A DNA stretch of 64,000 bases from Pseudocalidococcus azoricus BACA0444 (GCF_031729055.1 NZ_JAVMIP010000016.1:18375-82374); one strand, 5' to 3'. Positions 9,280-18,425 are shown, numbered from the stretch's first letter. The notes: generated from the letters alone by a model not told the origin. Numbers and translations: made by a program.

Positions 9280-9807
9280 TTAGGTGGGGTTAGGACAGGC
9301 GGCTTGGAGAATCCGGTTAATAATGCCAGAGGTGGAACTGGTCACTTCGACTTGGACTAACTGGATCCTACCGCCATAGGCCTGGACTGCGGGGGTTTCC
9401 GGTAAGGTCTCTAGGGAATAATCGCCCCCTTTGACATAAATATCCGGTTGCAGGGCCTGGATCAGGATTGTGGCGGTTGGCTCAGAAAAAGTCACCACAG
9501 CACTCACGGCTTCTAAGGCAGCTAAGACTTCGGCCCGTTGGCTTTCGGGAATGATCGGTCGCGGGGGGTGGCCGGGCTGATGGGGTTTAATGCCAGCTAC
9601 AGATTGATCACTATTCAAACCCACCAGTAAGGTTTTCCCGAAACTCCGGGCCGTAGTTAAGTAGCGCACATGGCCGACATGGAGGAGATCAAAACAACCA
9701 TTGGTAAATACCAGCGGTCGCCAGGCCTGAGGATTTTGGTTAATGGCAGCTTGTAAGGCACTGAGGGAATAAATTTTGGCGTTGAGGGCAATCACTTCGG
9801 ATGACAT
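9280..9807 (-). CDS. Nucleotidyltransferase, RfaE2-like (heptose-1-phosphate adenylyltransferase type)
   Basis: A 175-residue cytidylyltransferase-fold enzyme. [16 protein letters not shown] carries the HxGH nucleotide-binding motif and [12 protein letters not shown] gives the second one. The closest characterised family is RfaE2/HldE C-domain, which adenylylates heptose-1-phosphate for LPS synthesis; many cyanobacteria carry this stand-alone form. The ATG at 9807 is chosen over an in-frame ATG at 9834 because the family begins close to this point. First gene of the operon with gun4, cpcT and the decarboxylase. The true substrate in cyanobacteria is uncertain. Confidence 0.8.
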   Translation of the reverse strand: MSSEVIALNAKIYSLSALQAAINQNPQAWRPLVFTNGCFDLLHVGHVRYLTTARSFGKTLLVGLNSDQSVAGIKPHQPGHPPRPIIPESQRAEVLAALEAVSAVVTFSEPTATILIQALQPDIYVKGGDYSLETLPETPAVQAYGGRIQLVQVEVTSSTSGIINRILQAACPNPT

Positions 9808-9907
9808 GGGCAGGATTTGCAGGGGGCCGGGCAAGCCGCCTAAACGAAACTGTTACCCTATTTACTATAAGCGGAATCTCTCACTGGTCATTCTTGGCGT
9901 TAGCCCT

Positions 9908-10651
9908 ATGGTTGCCTCTCCCCCTACCTCCACGGACTCATTAACCTTTGCCGAATACTGCCAATTTCAACCCCCTGATGATCACCGCTATGAGTTATTT
10001 CGGGGAGTCCTCATCCAAATGCCGACCCCAACCACGCAACACGTCAACATATCCCATTTTTTGGTCTATCAATTTCAGCAGGCCATCTCCAATGCCGGCC
10101 TAGACCTGATTGCCAGAACCGATACGGGAGTCAGAACCGAGGCCGCCTCATCCCGAATTCCGGATGTTGTAGTTTGTAGTCGGGAGCTTTGGCAAACCTT
10201 AACTCAGCGGGGCGGGGCCGGTATCTTTGACTTGACGGAAACTCCGGCCTTAGTGGTAGAAGTTGTCAGTGAAAATTGGCGAGAAGACTATATTCGCAAA
10301 CGGGCCGAGTATGCCATAATCACCATTCCCGAATACTGGATTGTGGATCCCCAACGGCAACGGGTGTGGGTGTTAACGGATCCCGATAATCCCGATGGTT
10401 ACAGCCGCCAAGAATTTCAAGGGACAGACCAGATCATCTCTAACCTGTTTCCTAACTTGACCTTAAGGGCGGCGGAAATTCTTGACCCTGTTTTCGTGGA
10501 GGATTTAGTTCGTCAAAGCAAAGAAACTCAGGACACACTCCGGACTCAACTGGAATTAGAAACCCAACGGGCCGATCAAGAAAAGTTACGGGCCGAAACT
10601 GCTGAAGCTGAACTGGCCAAACTCCGATCCCAGTTGGGGCAACCCTCCTAA
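9908..10651 (+). CDS. Uma2 family protein (DUF820, PD-(D/E)XK nuclease fold)
   Basis: A 247-residue member of the Uma2 family, a restriction-endonuclease-like fold hugely expanded in cyanobacteria with largely unknown role. Visible family landmarks: TFAEYCQFQPPDDHRYELFRG at the N-terminus, SRIPDVVVCSRE (active-site Asp), ALVVEVVSENWREDYIRKRAEYAI (E...K pair) and IPEYWIVDP. The C-terminus is a charged coiled coil (residues ~200-245) rich in Q, E and R. The ATG at 9908 is preferred over an earlier in-frame start because the family begins here. It is divergent from the rfaE2-gun4 operon. Confidence 0.88.
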   Translation: MVASPPTSTDSLTFAEYCQFQPPDDHRYELFRGVLIQMPTPTTQHVNISHFLVYQFQQAISNAGLDLIARTDTGVRTEAASSRIPDVVVCSRELWQTLTQRGGAGIFDLTETPALVVEVVSENWREDYIRKRAEYAIITIPEYWIVDPQRQRVWVLTDPDNPDGYSRQEFQGTDQIISNLFPNLTLRAAEILDPVFVEDLVRQSKETQDTLRTQLELETQRADQEKLRAETAEAELAKLRSQLGQPS

Positions 10652-10693
10652 GCCAGGCCTGGTTTCTCGGCATCATTCACGACAGCAAAACCG

Positions 10694-11524
10694 ATGACAC
10701 CTCTGCTCACTCCATACGAACAAAAACAACTGCGGGCCATTCAAATCTGGCTCCATCATCACGAAACTCCCTTTTCCCAGGCCCTAGCTACGGCACTACA
10801 TCCCCTTGAGGACTCACTGATCCATAGCATCCCCGCCGAATTGATCGAACAATTACACCAGGCCTGTGATCAACTCACAGCTAACTGGCAAGGGGATTGG
10901 GCCTTCCTGCAAACATACTTGACCAAAGCTAAAACTTGGGCAGACCTCCGTGATGGAGATTTAGAGACCTGTGATCGAATTGCTACAGACATTCAAAACA
11001 TTGCCCAAGGAAAAGCAGCCCTAGAAGCGGGATTCACGAGTTTGTTAGAGGGCCTGGGGGAAATTGCCAATGTTGGGTTGATGATCTTGCTCAGTTTGAC
11101 GATGATTCAACGGATGGGGCTGGCCTATGGATTCCCCCCCGATACCCCAGCCCGGAAAGGTTGTATTTGGGGAATTTTAGCCCTTAGCCTGGCTGACTCC
11201 CCAGAGGAACGCCAAAGACTCTTACAACGGATGGCCAGATCTCAGTCAGATTTGTACCAAGCGGCTGTCACCCAATTGCTAGACAAATCTATAGAAGATG
11301 CGGCCGAAGAATCCACGAGTGCCCTTTTGGAGCGAATTTTAGTCGCCTTTGCGGCAGAGTTAGGGGGGGAAGCAATTCCAGTGATTGGAACATTTTTAGG
11401 AATTAGGGCCAGCACAGACTTAATGCAGTCGGTCGGAGAAACGGCTCACCGGGCCTGGCAACTCCGCTGGTTGGTCTATCATCAAAAACTAATCCCCCAG
11501 CCGGCCCCGAATTTGATACCATAA
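10694..11524 (+). CDS. EcsC family protein
   Basis: A 276-residue protein resembling the EcsC family (named after a Bacillus gene of the ecs locus; molecular role unknown). It has a long helical N-terminal half and a hydrophobic glycine-rich core (EIANVGLMILLSLTMIQRMG, KGCIWGILALSLADS). A second hydrophobic patch, AELGGEAIPVIGTFLGIRASTDLM, precedes the family-typical end HRAWQLRWL. The amphipathic or membrane-associated segments suggest peripheral membrane location. It follows the Uma2 gene by 42 bases and precedes psbY by 56, so these may share a transcript. Function not inferable. Confidence 0.7.
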   Translation: MTPLLTPYEQKQLRAIQIWLHHHETPFSQALATALHPLEDSLIHSIPAELIEQLHQACDQLTANWQGDWAFLQTYLTKAKTWADLRDGDLETCDRIATDIQNIAQGKAALEAGFTSLLEGLGEIANVGLMILLSLTMIQRMGLAYGFPPDTPARKGCIWGILALSLADSPEERQRLLQRMARSQSDLYQAAVTQLLDKSIEDAAEESTSALLERILVAFAAELGGEAIPVIGTFLGIRASTDLMQSVGETAHRAWQLRWLVYHQKLIPQPAPNLIP

Positions 11525-11580
11525 GTTCAGTATTCGCAATCATAAACAACTCTTTATAGACACAATTAGGAGATAAAATC

Positions 11581-11700
11581 ATGGATTGGCGTGTCTTAAT
11601 TGTCTTGCTGCCGGTTTTACTTGCTGGGGGTTGGGCTGTGAAAAATATCCTCCCCTCTGCCCTCAAGCAACTTCAAACTGCTCTGAATAAAATTAAATAG
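11581..11700 (+). CDS. psbY: Photosystem II protein PsbY
   Basis: A 39-residue single-pass thylakoid protein at the periphery of photosystem II near cytochrome b559. The sequence begins MDWRVLIVLLPVLLAGGWAV, the hallmark PsbY transmembrane segment, and ends with the basic tail LKQLQTALNKIK. Start ATG at 11581, stop TAG at 11698-11700; a ribosome site AGGAGA lies about 10 bases upstream. It ends 10 bases from the stop of the convergent ruvC. It is below usual gene-caller size limits, so easily missed. Confidence 0.93.
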   Translation: MDWRVLIVLLPVLLAGGWAVKNILPSALKQLQTALNKIK

Positions 11701-11710
11701 GTTTCTATCT

Positions 11711-12187
11711 TTATAACTGCATTCCAGCCGCCAAGGCCAACGCCAACGCATCGGCTGCATCATCGGGACGGGGAAGTTTTTCCAAGTTTAACTCCCGTTG
11801 GACGGCGGCTTGGACATCTTGCTTCGTGGCTCTGCCATATCCGGTCAGGGCTTGTTTTACTTGGGGTGGAGAGAATTCAACAATCGGAACCTGGGCCTGG
11901 GTAATGGCGAGCAAAATCACGCCCCGGGCCTGGGCGACTTGGATCGTATTCCCCATTTTATAGAAGAATAATTTCTCGATAGAAATTAAGGTTGGCTGGG
12001 TTTGACGAATAAGGGTGGTTAAGTCGCAGTAAATCATTTCAAGACGGCTACCTAGTTCGGTCTTGGCGGGCGTTTGAATCACTCCAAAGTCAATCATGCG
12101 GAGTTCTGCGGAATCATCCCATTGAATACAGCCATAGCCGATGGTGGCCAGGCCAGGGTCTAAACCAAGAATGCGAGGCAGAGGCAA
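11711..12187 (-). CDS. ruvC: Crossover junction endodeoxyribonuclease RuvC
   Basis: RuvC resolves Holliday junctions as a dimer after RuvAB branch migration. The 158 residues carry the catalytic acidic set expected for the RNase H fold: ILGLDPG near the start (first Asp), [13 protein letters not shown] (Glu, residue ~67) and [12 protein letters not shown] at the end (the DxxD pair). The length is normal. It is convergent with psbY and divergent from the VOC-like gene. ruvA and ruvB are not nearby, as is common in cyanobacteria. Confidence 0.93.
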   Translation of the reverse strand: MPLPRILGLDPGLATIGYGCIQWDDSAELRMIDFGVIQTPAKTELGSRLEMIYCDLTTLIRQTQPTLISIEKLFFYKMGNTIQVAQARGVILLAITQAQVPIVEFSPPQVKQALTGYGRATKQDVQAAVQRELNLEKLPRPDDAADALALALAAGMQL

Positions 12188-12255
12188 GGGTCGTTACAAT
12201 GAGACAATAATGCTAACTTATTCAGAATAATCGGTTTAAGAACTGTCCCGCGGGC

Positions 12256-12828
12256 ATGATGATTCCTAGTTTTATTCCTCACTTGGCCTGGTTAGATGCT
12301 GCTTGGGATGGAATTTTTTCCACTCAGGGGGTGATGATTCTCCTCTTAACCCTTTACGGTGGGGCGATGTGGGTATTTCTTTCCAGCGCGCCTAAGGTTT
12401 ATACCCTGATGGTCTCGGACTTAGAACAGGCCCGCAAGTTTTACGAAGAGGAATTACGTCTATCGGTGGCGGATGTTCCCCTGCACTATTACTACAACTA
12501 TGAACAAACCCTAGGCGTTGCTTCTCTCGATCCCCTCTACATTCCTTCTGCCATTAGCTACAACCAAAATCAGCCGCCCCGGCCCAGTGATGGCCTGTGG
12601 TATCAACTCAAGAAAAATACCCAGTTACACATCATCAGTGGGGCCAACTACGGCGAAAAAAGTCGGCAGCGCCATGTTTGTTTTGATCGGGAATGTCTCA
12701 AACAACTCCTGAAGCGAGTCCAGACTTACCACATTCGCTATAAACTCCGGCGGGAAGAACCCCTCAACTTTCTGGTCAAGGACTATACCGGACAGGTGAT
12801 TGAATTGGCGGAGATTTCCCCGAAGTGA
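12256..12828 (+). CDS. Membrane-anchored VOC/glyoxalase-like protein
   Basis: A 190-residue protein with one N-terminal hydrophobic segment (GVMILLLTLYGGAMWVFLSS, about residues 26-45). A soluble domain resembling half of a vicinal-oxygen-chelate (glyoxalase/bleomycin-resistance) fold follows: VYTLMVSDLEQARKFYEEEL at its start and KDYTGQVIELAEI at its end, the latter carrying the Glu used as metal ligand in the fold. Cyanobacteria conserve such proteins without a known reaction. Its TGA overlaps the GTG start of murQ (GTGA at 12825-12828), so translation is coupled. Confidence 0.7.
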   Translation: MMIPSFIPHLAWLDAAWDGIFSTQGVMILLLTLYGGAMWVFLSSAPKVYTLMVSDLEQARKFYEEELRLSVADVPLHYYYNYEQTLGVASLDPLYIPSAISYNQNQPPRPSDGLWYQLKKNTQLHIISGANYGEKSRQRHVCFDRECLKQLLKRVQTYHIRYKLRREEPLNFLVKDYTGQVIELAEISPK

Positions 12829-13772
12829 CCTCAGACTACTCTTTAGACCTAAGTCAAATTCAACCCCGTGGGCATTTACTCACGGAACAGGCCAATCCTG
12901 CCAGCCAAAATTTGGATCAGTTGTCGCCCCTGGAGTTCGTTGACCTCTTTAACCAAGAAGATCAAAAGGTTTTAGCCGCCATCGCCCAGGCCAGAGAAGT
13001 CATTGCCCAGGCCATCACCGCAACAGCCAATCGCTTACGGCAAGGGGGACGACTGTTTTATATTGGGGCCGGAACCAGTGGTCGTTTGGGCGTGTTAGAT
13101 GCGGCTGAATGTCCCCCCACGTTTTGCAGTCCGCCGGAGATGGTGCAGGGAATTTTGGCGGGTGGGACGGCGGCGTTGATCAAGAGTTCCGAAGCCTTGG
13201 AAGATCGGGCTAGGGATGGGGCCGCAGCCATAGATGAGCATCACATTGGCCCCCGAGATGTTGTGGTTGGAATTACGGCCGGGGGAACAACTCCCTATGT
13301 TCAAGGCGCAATTACGGCGGCCAATACCCAAAGTGCCCTGACAATTTTCCTGGCCTGTGTCCCCCAATCCCAAGTCTCTACGGATGCCGCCATTGATATT
13401 CGCCTCTTAGTTGGCCCAGAACTACTCACCGGATCAACGCGCCTCAAAGCCGGAACTGTGACCAAAATGGTCTTGAATATGCTCTCCACGGGGGTGATGG
13501 TGCAACTGGGGAAAGTCTATGGCAATCGGATGGTGGATGTTTCTGTCACCAATAGCAAACTTTTTGACCGGGCCGTGCGCATCATTACGGACTTAACCGG
13601 GTTAGAGCGGGAATCAGCGGCAGAACTCCTGCGCAAAAGTGATCAACGGGTTAAAGTAGCCCTGTTAATGCACTGGACAAATTTAGACCGAGAGGCAACC
13701 CAGGCCCTGCTCGATCACCACCATGGCCAACTCCGCCCGGCCCTGAATGCCTTTCAAGTCAGCCAGTCTTAA
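12825..13772 (+). CDS. murQ: N-acetylmuramic acid 6-phosphate etherase MurQ
   Basis: Cleaves the lactyl ether of MurNAc-6-phosphate to GlcNAc-6-phosphate and D-lactate in peptidoglycan recycling. The 315 residues include the SIS-fold sugar-phosphate site GRLFYIGAGTSGRLGVLDAAE and the DVVVGITAGGTTPY loop. The TGSTRLKAGTVTKMVLNMLST segment and a C-terminal UBA-like bundle ending HHGQLRPAL complete it. Starts at GTG 12825, overlapping the previous stop by four bases. It is followed after six bases by a TrmJ-type methyltransferase gene, so the cluster reads as one operon. The class A beta-lactamase-like protein two genes on fits a cell-wall theme, but no other recycling genes are seen here. Confidence 0.93.
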   Translation: MTSDYSLDLSQIQPRGHLLTEQANPASQNLDQLSPLEFVDLFNQEDQKVLAAIAQAREVIAQAITATANRLRQGGRLFYIGAGTSGRLGVLDAAECPPTFCSPPEMVQGILAGGTAALIKSSEALEDRARDGAAAIDEHHIGPRDVVVGITAGGTTPYVQGAITAANTQSALTIFLACVPQSQVSTDAAIDIRLLVGPELLTGSTRLKAGTVTKMVLNMLSTGVMVQLGKVYGNRMVDVSVTNSKLFDRAVRIITDLTGLERESAAELLRKSDQRVKVALLMHWTNLDREATQALLDHHHGQLRPALNAFQVSQS

Positions 13773-13778
13773 AGTTTC

Positions 13779-14519
13779 ATGTCTCCTTTAGGTCAAATTA
13801 AGATTGTCTTGGTTGAACCGGCTGGGGCCTTGAATGTGGGGTCTGTGGCCCGAGTAATGAAAAACATGGGCCTGGGGCAGTTGGTCTTGGTTAATCCCCG
13901 TTGTGATCCCTTGGGAGAGCAGGCTCGCTTAATGGCGGTTCATGGGGCTGAAATTCTAGAAACGGCCCAGATTGTCGAAGATTTACCCACTGCTCTCATC
14001 GGTTGTTCCCAGATTATGGCTACGGTGGGGCGAGATCTGGATACGGACATTCCTCTGGAGACCCCCCGCCAAGCCTTGCCGGATCTTCTCCGTTGTCCAG
14101 CCGCGATTATATTTGGGCGCGAGGATCATGGCCTCACCAATCAAGAAGTAATGCTGGCTCAACGTCTGATCCAAATTCCCACGAGTTCAACCTACCCATC
14201 CTTGAATCTAGCCCAGGCCGTGGGCGTATGTTGTTATGAGTTATGGCAAGCTCAGGCAGACCAGTCGGCACTTGGACGTGAGCAGTCGGGCCAATCACCT
14301 TCAACGGCTTCCTTTGAGGACTTAGAGGGATTTTATGGCCATTGGCAATCACTCCTGCTGAAAATCGGTTATCTTTATCCCCATACTGCCCCTAGTCGGA
14401 TGGCAAAATTACGGGGCCTGGTCAACCGGAGCCAACCCACGGCAGCAGAAATTGCCCTCTTGCGGGGGATGTTGCGACAAGTTTCCTGGGCCATTGAGCA
14501 CCTGCCAAGCCAGCGTTAA
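13779..14519 (+). CDS. trmJ: TrmJ-type tRNA 2'-O-methyltransferase (SPOUT family)
   Basis: A 246-residue SPOUT methyltransferase, most like TrmJ, which 2'-O-methylates position 32 of tRNA using SAM. The N-terminus KIVLVEPAGALNVGSVARVMKNMG is the family signature (N and R contact RNA and SAM). The knot region is present: AIIFGREDHGLTNQE, then IPTSSTYPSLNLAQAVGVCCYEL. A C-terminal helical extension ends MLRQVSWAIEHL, as in TrmJ. It starts six bases after murQ. Exact tRNA target is inferred from the family. Confidence 0.88.
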   Translation: MSPLGQIKIVLVEPAGALNVGSVARVMKNMGLGQLVLVNPRCDPLGEQARLMAVHGAEILETAQIVEDLPTALIGCSQIMATVGRDLDTDIPLETPRQALPDLLRCPAAIIFGREDHGLTNQEVMLAQRLIQIPTSSTYPSLNLAQAVGVCCYELWQAQADQSALGREQSGQSPSTASFEDLEGFYGHWQSLLLKIGYLYPHTAPSRMAKLRGLVNRSQPTAAEIALLRGMLRQVSWAIEHLPSQR

Positions 14520-14565
14520 GACCCTTAATGTTCATTTCTTGTGTGGAGAGTCAAGGTAACACTAC

Positions 14566-15759
14566 ATGGCCAAACCGTCCCCTCGCCAGAATCGTCGTTT
14601 CCAACAGGCCAAAGTCCGTCAATCTCCTGCTTCTCCCCGTCCCCCCCTGTCTGCTACAACGACTCAAGCGCACCCCAAATCTACCCGCCCCCCCCAAAAC
14701 AAGATAAAATCTCGGCCCAAAAGCAACATTGTTAGTTTTCCGACTAAACACATCCAGGCCCCAAGTCCAGCCGACACCCCCCGCAAACCGCAAACCCTTT
14801 GGAGCTTAATCTTAAAATTCGGAATTGTGGCCACTGCGTTGACGGCTATGGCTGGAACTGGACTCTCGGTTCTAAAACCAGAACTCAAGGCCCAAACCGA
14901 AACCACTCCAGCGGCATTAGCTCAGTTAGATCTTCCCGAATTGTCCCCATTACCCCCGGAAAAACCCTTGACCCAGGTGGAGAAAACGATCCAGAACTGG
15001 TTTGCCGGTAAAAAACAACTCCAAGGTGGGGCCTATTTCTTGAACTTAACCACCGGGAACAGTGTCAATGTTGACGGAACTCAGATTGTCGCAGCGGCAA
15101 GTACGATTAAAGTCCCAGTCTTAGTCGCTCTATTCCAGGCCCTCGACCGTGGTGAAATTACCCTTGAGGAACCCTTAACCATGCGGCCGGATTTAGTTGC
15201 CGGAGAAGCAGGGACGATGCAATATCAAAAGCCAGGGACAAAATTTTCCACCCTCGAAACTGCCGAATTGATGATTTCTATCAGCGATAACACAGCCACG
15301 AATATGTTGATTGACCGCCTTGGTGGAGCCACGATCTTGAATGATCAATTTGTCCAATGGGGCCTGGAGCATACGGTCATTCATAACCCTTTACCCGATA
15401 TGGAAGGCACAAATACCACTACCCCCAAAGACCTTGCGATTCTGATGGCCCGGATTGCCCAAGGGGATTTAGTTTCCACAACCAGCCGCGAAAAACTCCT
15501 GGGGATTATGCGGACAACGGTGACGAATACGCTCCTTCCACAGGGCCTGGGGCCGGGTGCGAAAATTGCCCACAAAACCGGGGATATTGGCACGTTTGTC
15601 GGGGATGCTGGCCTAATTGAAATGCCCAATGGTCAACAATATGTGGCAGGGATTATGGTTAAACGTCCCTACAATGACCCCCAAGGTACAGAGCTAATTC
15701 GGCAAATTTCCCGTCTCACCTACCAGGCCTATAGTCGGGTCAACCCATCCCATCAATAA
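14566..15759 (+). CDS. Class A beta-lactamase-like serine hydrolase, membrane-anchored
   Basis: A 397-residue protein. The N-terminal ~80 residues are a proline/lysine/serine-rich cytoplasmic tail; a single membrane segment follows (SLILKFGIVATALTAMAGTG, about 79-98), placing the catalytic domain in the periplasm. The domain has the penicilloyl-transferase triad motifs: AASTIKVPV (SxxK near residue 178), SDN near 240 and KTGD near 336. The Glu-166 omega-loop of true beta-lactamases is not obvious, so it may be a carboxypeptidase-like or regulatory enzyme rather than a resistance factor. It follows trmJ by 46 bases. Confidence 0.82.
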   Translation: MAKPSPRQNRRFQQAKVRQSPASPRPPLSATTTQAHPKSTRPPQNKIKSRPKSNIVSFPTKHIQAPSPADTPRKPQTLWSLILKFGIVATALTAMAGTGLSVLKPELKAQTETTPAALAQLDLPELSPLPPEKPLTQVEKTIQNWFAGKKQLQGGAYFLNLTTGNSVNVDGTQIVAAASTIKVPVLVALFQALDRGEITLEEPLTMRPDLVAGEAGTMQYQKPGTKFSTLETAELMISISDNTATNMLIDRLGGATILNDQFVQWGLEHTVIHNPLPDMEGTNTTTPKDLAILMARIAQGDLVSTTSREKLLGIMRTTVTNTLLPQGLGPGAKIAHKTGDIGTFVGDAGLIEMPNGQQYVAGIMVKRPYNDPQGTELIRQISRLTYQAYSRVNPSHQ

Positions 15760-15781
15760 AAAAGGCATCCCCCTGGACACC
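15757..15781 (-). terminator. Rho-independent terminator of glnA
   Basis: Read on the minus strand, GGTGTCC - AGGG - GGATGCC forms a seven-pair stem (two G-U wobbles) with a four-base loop, immediately followed by a run of six T. It lies about 56 bases beyond the glnA stop and inside the 78-base gap to the convergent beta-lactamase-like gene. The stem is weaker when read on the plus strand (two mismatches), so it is assigned to glnA. Confidence 0.6.
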
Positions 15782-15837
15782 TTCTAAAATTATTTTTCGA
15801 TGTTTTAGTTGAGGAGATTAACTCAAATCAACTCGCT

Positions 15838-17256
15838 TTAGCAGTCAAAGTAGAGTTCAAACTCATAGGGATGGGGAAGTTTGCTCAGGGGCTTGACTTC
15901 ACCTTCCATCTTCATGGCCACCCAGTTATAGATAAAGTCTTCTGGGAAAACACCACCAGCGGTAAGGAACTCATGATCTTTTTCCAGGTTTAGCAAGGCT
16001 TCACCCAAGTTAGCTGGGGCTTTGGGGATTTTAGCTAATTCTGCTGGATCCATCTCATAGATGTCCACATCCAACGGCTCACCGGGATCAATCTGATTTT
16101 TAATCCCATCCAGGCCAGCGCAGAGCATCGCCGAGAAGGTGAGGTAAGGATTGCTAGAGGCATCAGGACAACGGAACTCTAAGCGTTTGGCCTTGGGATT
16201 AGACCCAGACAAAGGAATCCGAATCGAAGCGGAACGATTACCAGCAGAGTAGGCCAAGTTGACAGGAGCTTCAAAGCCAGGTACCAGACGCTTGTAGGAA
16301 TTAACCGTCGGGTTGGTAAAGGCCAAGAGAGACTTAGCGTGTTTAATCAAGCCACCGATAAACCAAAGGGCCGTTTGGCTTAAGCCAGCATATTTGTCGC
16401 CAGCAAAGAGGGGTTGACCGTTATTCCAAATGGACATATGGCTGTGCATCCCCGTGCCATTGTCGTCATAGATCGGTTTGGGCATGAAGGTTGCGGTTTT
16501 GCCATATTTGCGAGCGACGTTTTTGACCACATATTTATAGGTCATCACATAGTCCGCAGCGTGAACCAAGTCAGAGAACCGAATCCCCAACTCGCACTGA
16601 CCACCGGCTGCCACTTCATGGTGATGTTTTTCAATCGGAACACCACATTTAGCCATCGTCAGGAGCATTTCCGTCCGAATGTCCTGTAATCCATCAGAAG
16701 GTGAGACTGGGAAGTAACCCCGTTTTTTACCGATGGTATAACCCACACCACCTTCTTTACCGGAGTTCCAAGGGCCTTCATCGGAATCAATAAAGAAGTA
16801 GGCTTCATGGCCGGATTGCTTGTAGCGGACTTCATCAAAAATGAAGAACTCTGGCTCAGGCCCACAATAGACCTTGTCACCAACTCCAGAGGCAATTAAA
16901 TAATCCACCGCTTTTTGGGCAATGGAGCGGGGATCCCGTTCATAGAGTTGCTGGGTACGAGGATCAACAATGGTACAAACCATGCTTAGGGTGGGAATTT
17001 CCATGAAAGGATCCATCCAGGCTGTGGTTGGGTCGGGGACCATCGCCATATCCGAAGCTTGAATCGACTTCCAACCCTTGATACTTGAACCGTCAAAGGC
17101 GACACCACCCGTATTCACAAAAGAATCTTCGTCAATTAAGCTTTTGTGGAAGGTGCAGTGCTGCCAAATCCCAAACAAGTCAACAAACTTTAAGTCAATT
17201 AACTCAATATTGTTATCCTCAATGTACTTAAGGACTTCTTGTGCGGTTTCTGCCAT
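15838..17256 (-). CDS. glnA: Glutamine synthetase type I
   Basis: Main ammonium-assimilating enzyme: glutamate + NH3 + ATP to glutamine, working with GOGAT. The 472-residue length is that of dodecameric GSI. Visible motifs include the beta-grasp start [29 protein letters not shown], the metal site [14 protein letters not shown] and [16 protein letters not shown]. The glutamate-binding [19 protein letters not shown] and the [20 protein letters not shown] segment follow. The gene is monocistronic, with an NtcA-type promoter 130 bases upstream and a terminator downstream, both listed separately. Small GS-inactivating proteins (GifA/GifB) are not encoded nearby. Confidence 0.97.
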   Translation of the reverse strand: MAETAQEVLKYIEDNNIELIDLKFVDLFGIWQHCTFHKSLIDEDSFVNTGGVAFDGSSIKGWKSIQASDMAMVPDPTTAWMDPFMEIPTLSMVCTIVDPRTQQLYERDPRSIAQKAVDYLIASGVGDKVYCGPEPEFFIFDEVRYKQSGHEAYFFIDSDEGPWNSGKEGGVGYTIGKKRGYFPVSPSDGLQDIRTEMLLTMAKCGVPIEKHHHEVAAGGQCELGIRFSDLVHAADYVMTYKYVVKNVARKYGKTATFMPKPIYDDNGTGMHSHMSIWNNGQPLFAGDKYAGLSQTALWFIGGLIKHAKSLLAFTNPTVNSYKRLVPGFEAPVNLAYSAGNRSASIRIPLSGSNPKAKRLEFRCPDASSNPYLTFSAMLCAGLDGIKNQIDPGEPLDVDIYEMDPAELAKIPKAPANLGEALLNLEKDHEFLTAGGVFPEDFIYNWVAMKMEGEVKPLSKLPHPYEFELYFDC

Positions 17257-17375
17257 ATACCAGTTTTTACCTCAGAGACATTTTTACTTGGCTAGCAAAG
17301 ATCATGCCTTGACTAATGCAAACATCCACACAGGCAATCCGTTTCTTTATTCAAAGCCTTTGCCAAAGCCTCCAT

Positions 17376-17424
17376 CCCTACGAATCTAGGCCCAAGTGCT
17401 GAGATAAAATGTATAAATTGTTAC
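17376..17424 (-). promoter_or_regulatory. NtcA-activated promoter of glnA
   Basis: On the minus strand the sequence reads GTA-N8-TAC (GTAACAATTTATAC, 17424 to 17411), an exact match to the NtcA operator. Exactly 22 bases later comes TAGATT (17388 to 17383), fitting the TAN3T -10 box. This is the canonical class II NtcA promoter geometry known for cyanobacterial nitrogen genes. Transcription would begin near 17376, leaving a leader of about 120 bases before the ATG at 17256. NtcA activates such sites when 2-oxoglutarate is high, i.e. under nitrogen limitation. Confidence 0.88.
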
Positions 17425-17863
17425 TAAACCCTGTGGCTACACCGCCTTGTATTACAGTCTTTCCTGAATGAGTCGGAGTTGGCCGGGATTAGCGGGGATC
17501 GCTGGGCTGGGGATGCTGATCACAAATATGGAGATAAATTTAATTATTCCATGTATAGAAACTGTTCATGGATACGCAAGGTTCTGGGGTAGCGTGTCAG
17601 TTATTTGTAAAGTTTTGTCATGAATCTGGGGAATTTAAGTCGGGAGTTTTCAATCCGGCCAACCCCGCATGATAAACTAGGGGAAATTTTGATTAGCTGC
17701 AAAGTCCAGTCAGGCCTGGGTTTTAGCCACTTTAGGATAAAGATTTGATTCTTCTTGAATCACATAAGTCTTGCCCCAATTCTGGTTAAGGCTGTCCTGA
17801 ATGTAGTTATTCAAGGTTAAGTTGATTAAATTTATTTTTGACATCGTGGGAGCAACTGAATTT
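17425..17863. other. Divergent region between glnA promoter and apcF
   Basis: About 440 bases of non-coding sequence. It presumably carries the apcF promoter and leader. No tRNA, riboswitch core or second GTA-N8-TAC site was noticed. One near-palindrome TCAGGCCTGG belongs to the dispersed decamer family described elsewhere. Confidence 0.5.
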
Positions 17864-18373
17864 ATGCGGGATGCCGTCACCACTCTGATTAAAAACTATG
17901 ATTTAACCGGCCGCTACTTGGATCGGGATGCGGTAGATACCTTGCGTTCATATTTTGCTACAGGTTCTGCCCGAGTGCAGGCGGCGGGTGTAATCAACTC
18001 GGATGCGGCGGGGATTGTCAAAGAAGCAGGCTCCCGACTTTTCAACGAGTTACCAGAATTAATTCAGCCCGGTGGAAATGCTTACACCACCCGCCGTTAT
18101 GCCACCTGTTTGCGGGATATGGACTATTATCTTCGCTATGCGACCTATGCTCTAGTGGCTGGGGATGTGGATGTCTTGAATGAGCGGGTTTTGGAAGGTC
18201 TGCGGGAAACCTACAATTCCTTGGGCGTGCCCATTGGCCCCACAGTCCGAGGGATTCAGATCATGAAGGAAATTATCCAAGAACGGTTGAGCGCGGCTGG
18301 TGTGACGGTTGGTGGTTTAATTGATCAACCCTTTGACCACATGAGTCGGCAACTGAGTGAAATTAGCATTTAA
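17864..18373 (+). CDS. apcF: Allophycocyanin beta-18 subunit
   Basis: ApcF is the variant allophycocyanin beta-type subunit that pairs with the ApcE chromophore domain in the phycobilisome core and helps pass energy to the reaction centres. The 169 residues begin MRDAVTTLIKNYDLTGRY and contain PGGNAYTTRRYATCLRDMDY with the bilin-binding Cys. The VAGDVDVLNERVLEGLRETY and NSLGVPIGPTVRGIQIMKEI segments follow. MRDAV and the DQPFDHMSRQLSE ending separate it from ApcB. The ATG at 17864 is chosen over a TTG at 17822 because family members start with MRDAV. Monocistronic and divergent from glnA. Confidence 0.93.
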   Translation: MRDAVTTLIKNYDLTGRYLDRDAVDTLRSYFATGSARVQAAGVINSDAAGIVKEAGSRLFNELPELIQPGGNAYTTRRYATCLRDMDYYLRYATYALVAGDVDVLNERVLEGLRETYNSLGVPIGPTVRGIQIMKEIIQERLSAAGVTVGGLIDQPFDHMSRQLSEISI

Positions 18374-18425
18374 CGTTCAATCGCTGAATTATCTGAACCC
18401 TGACTTCCTAGTTTATCTGAGGGCT

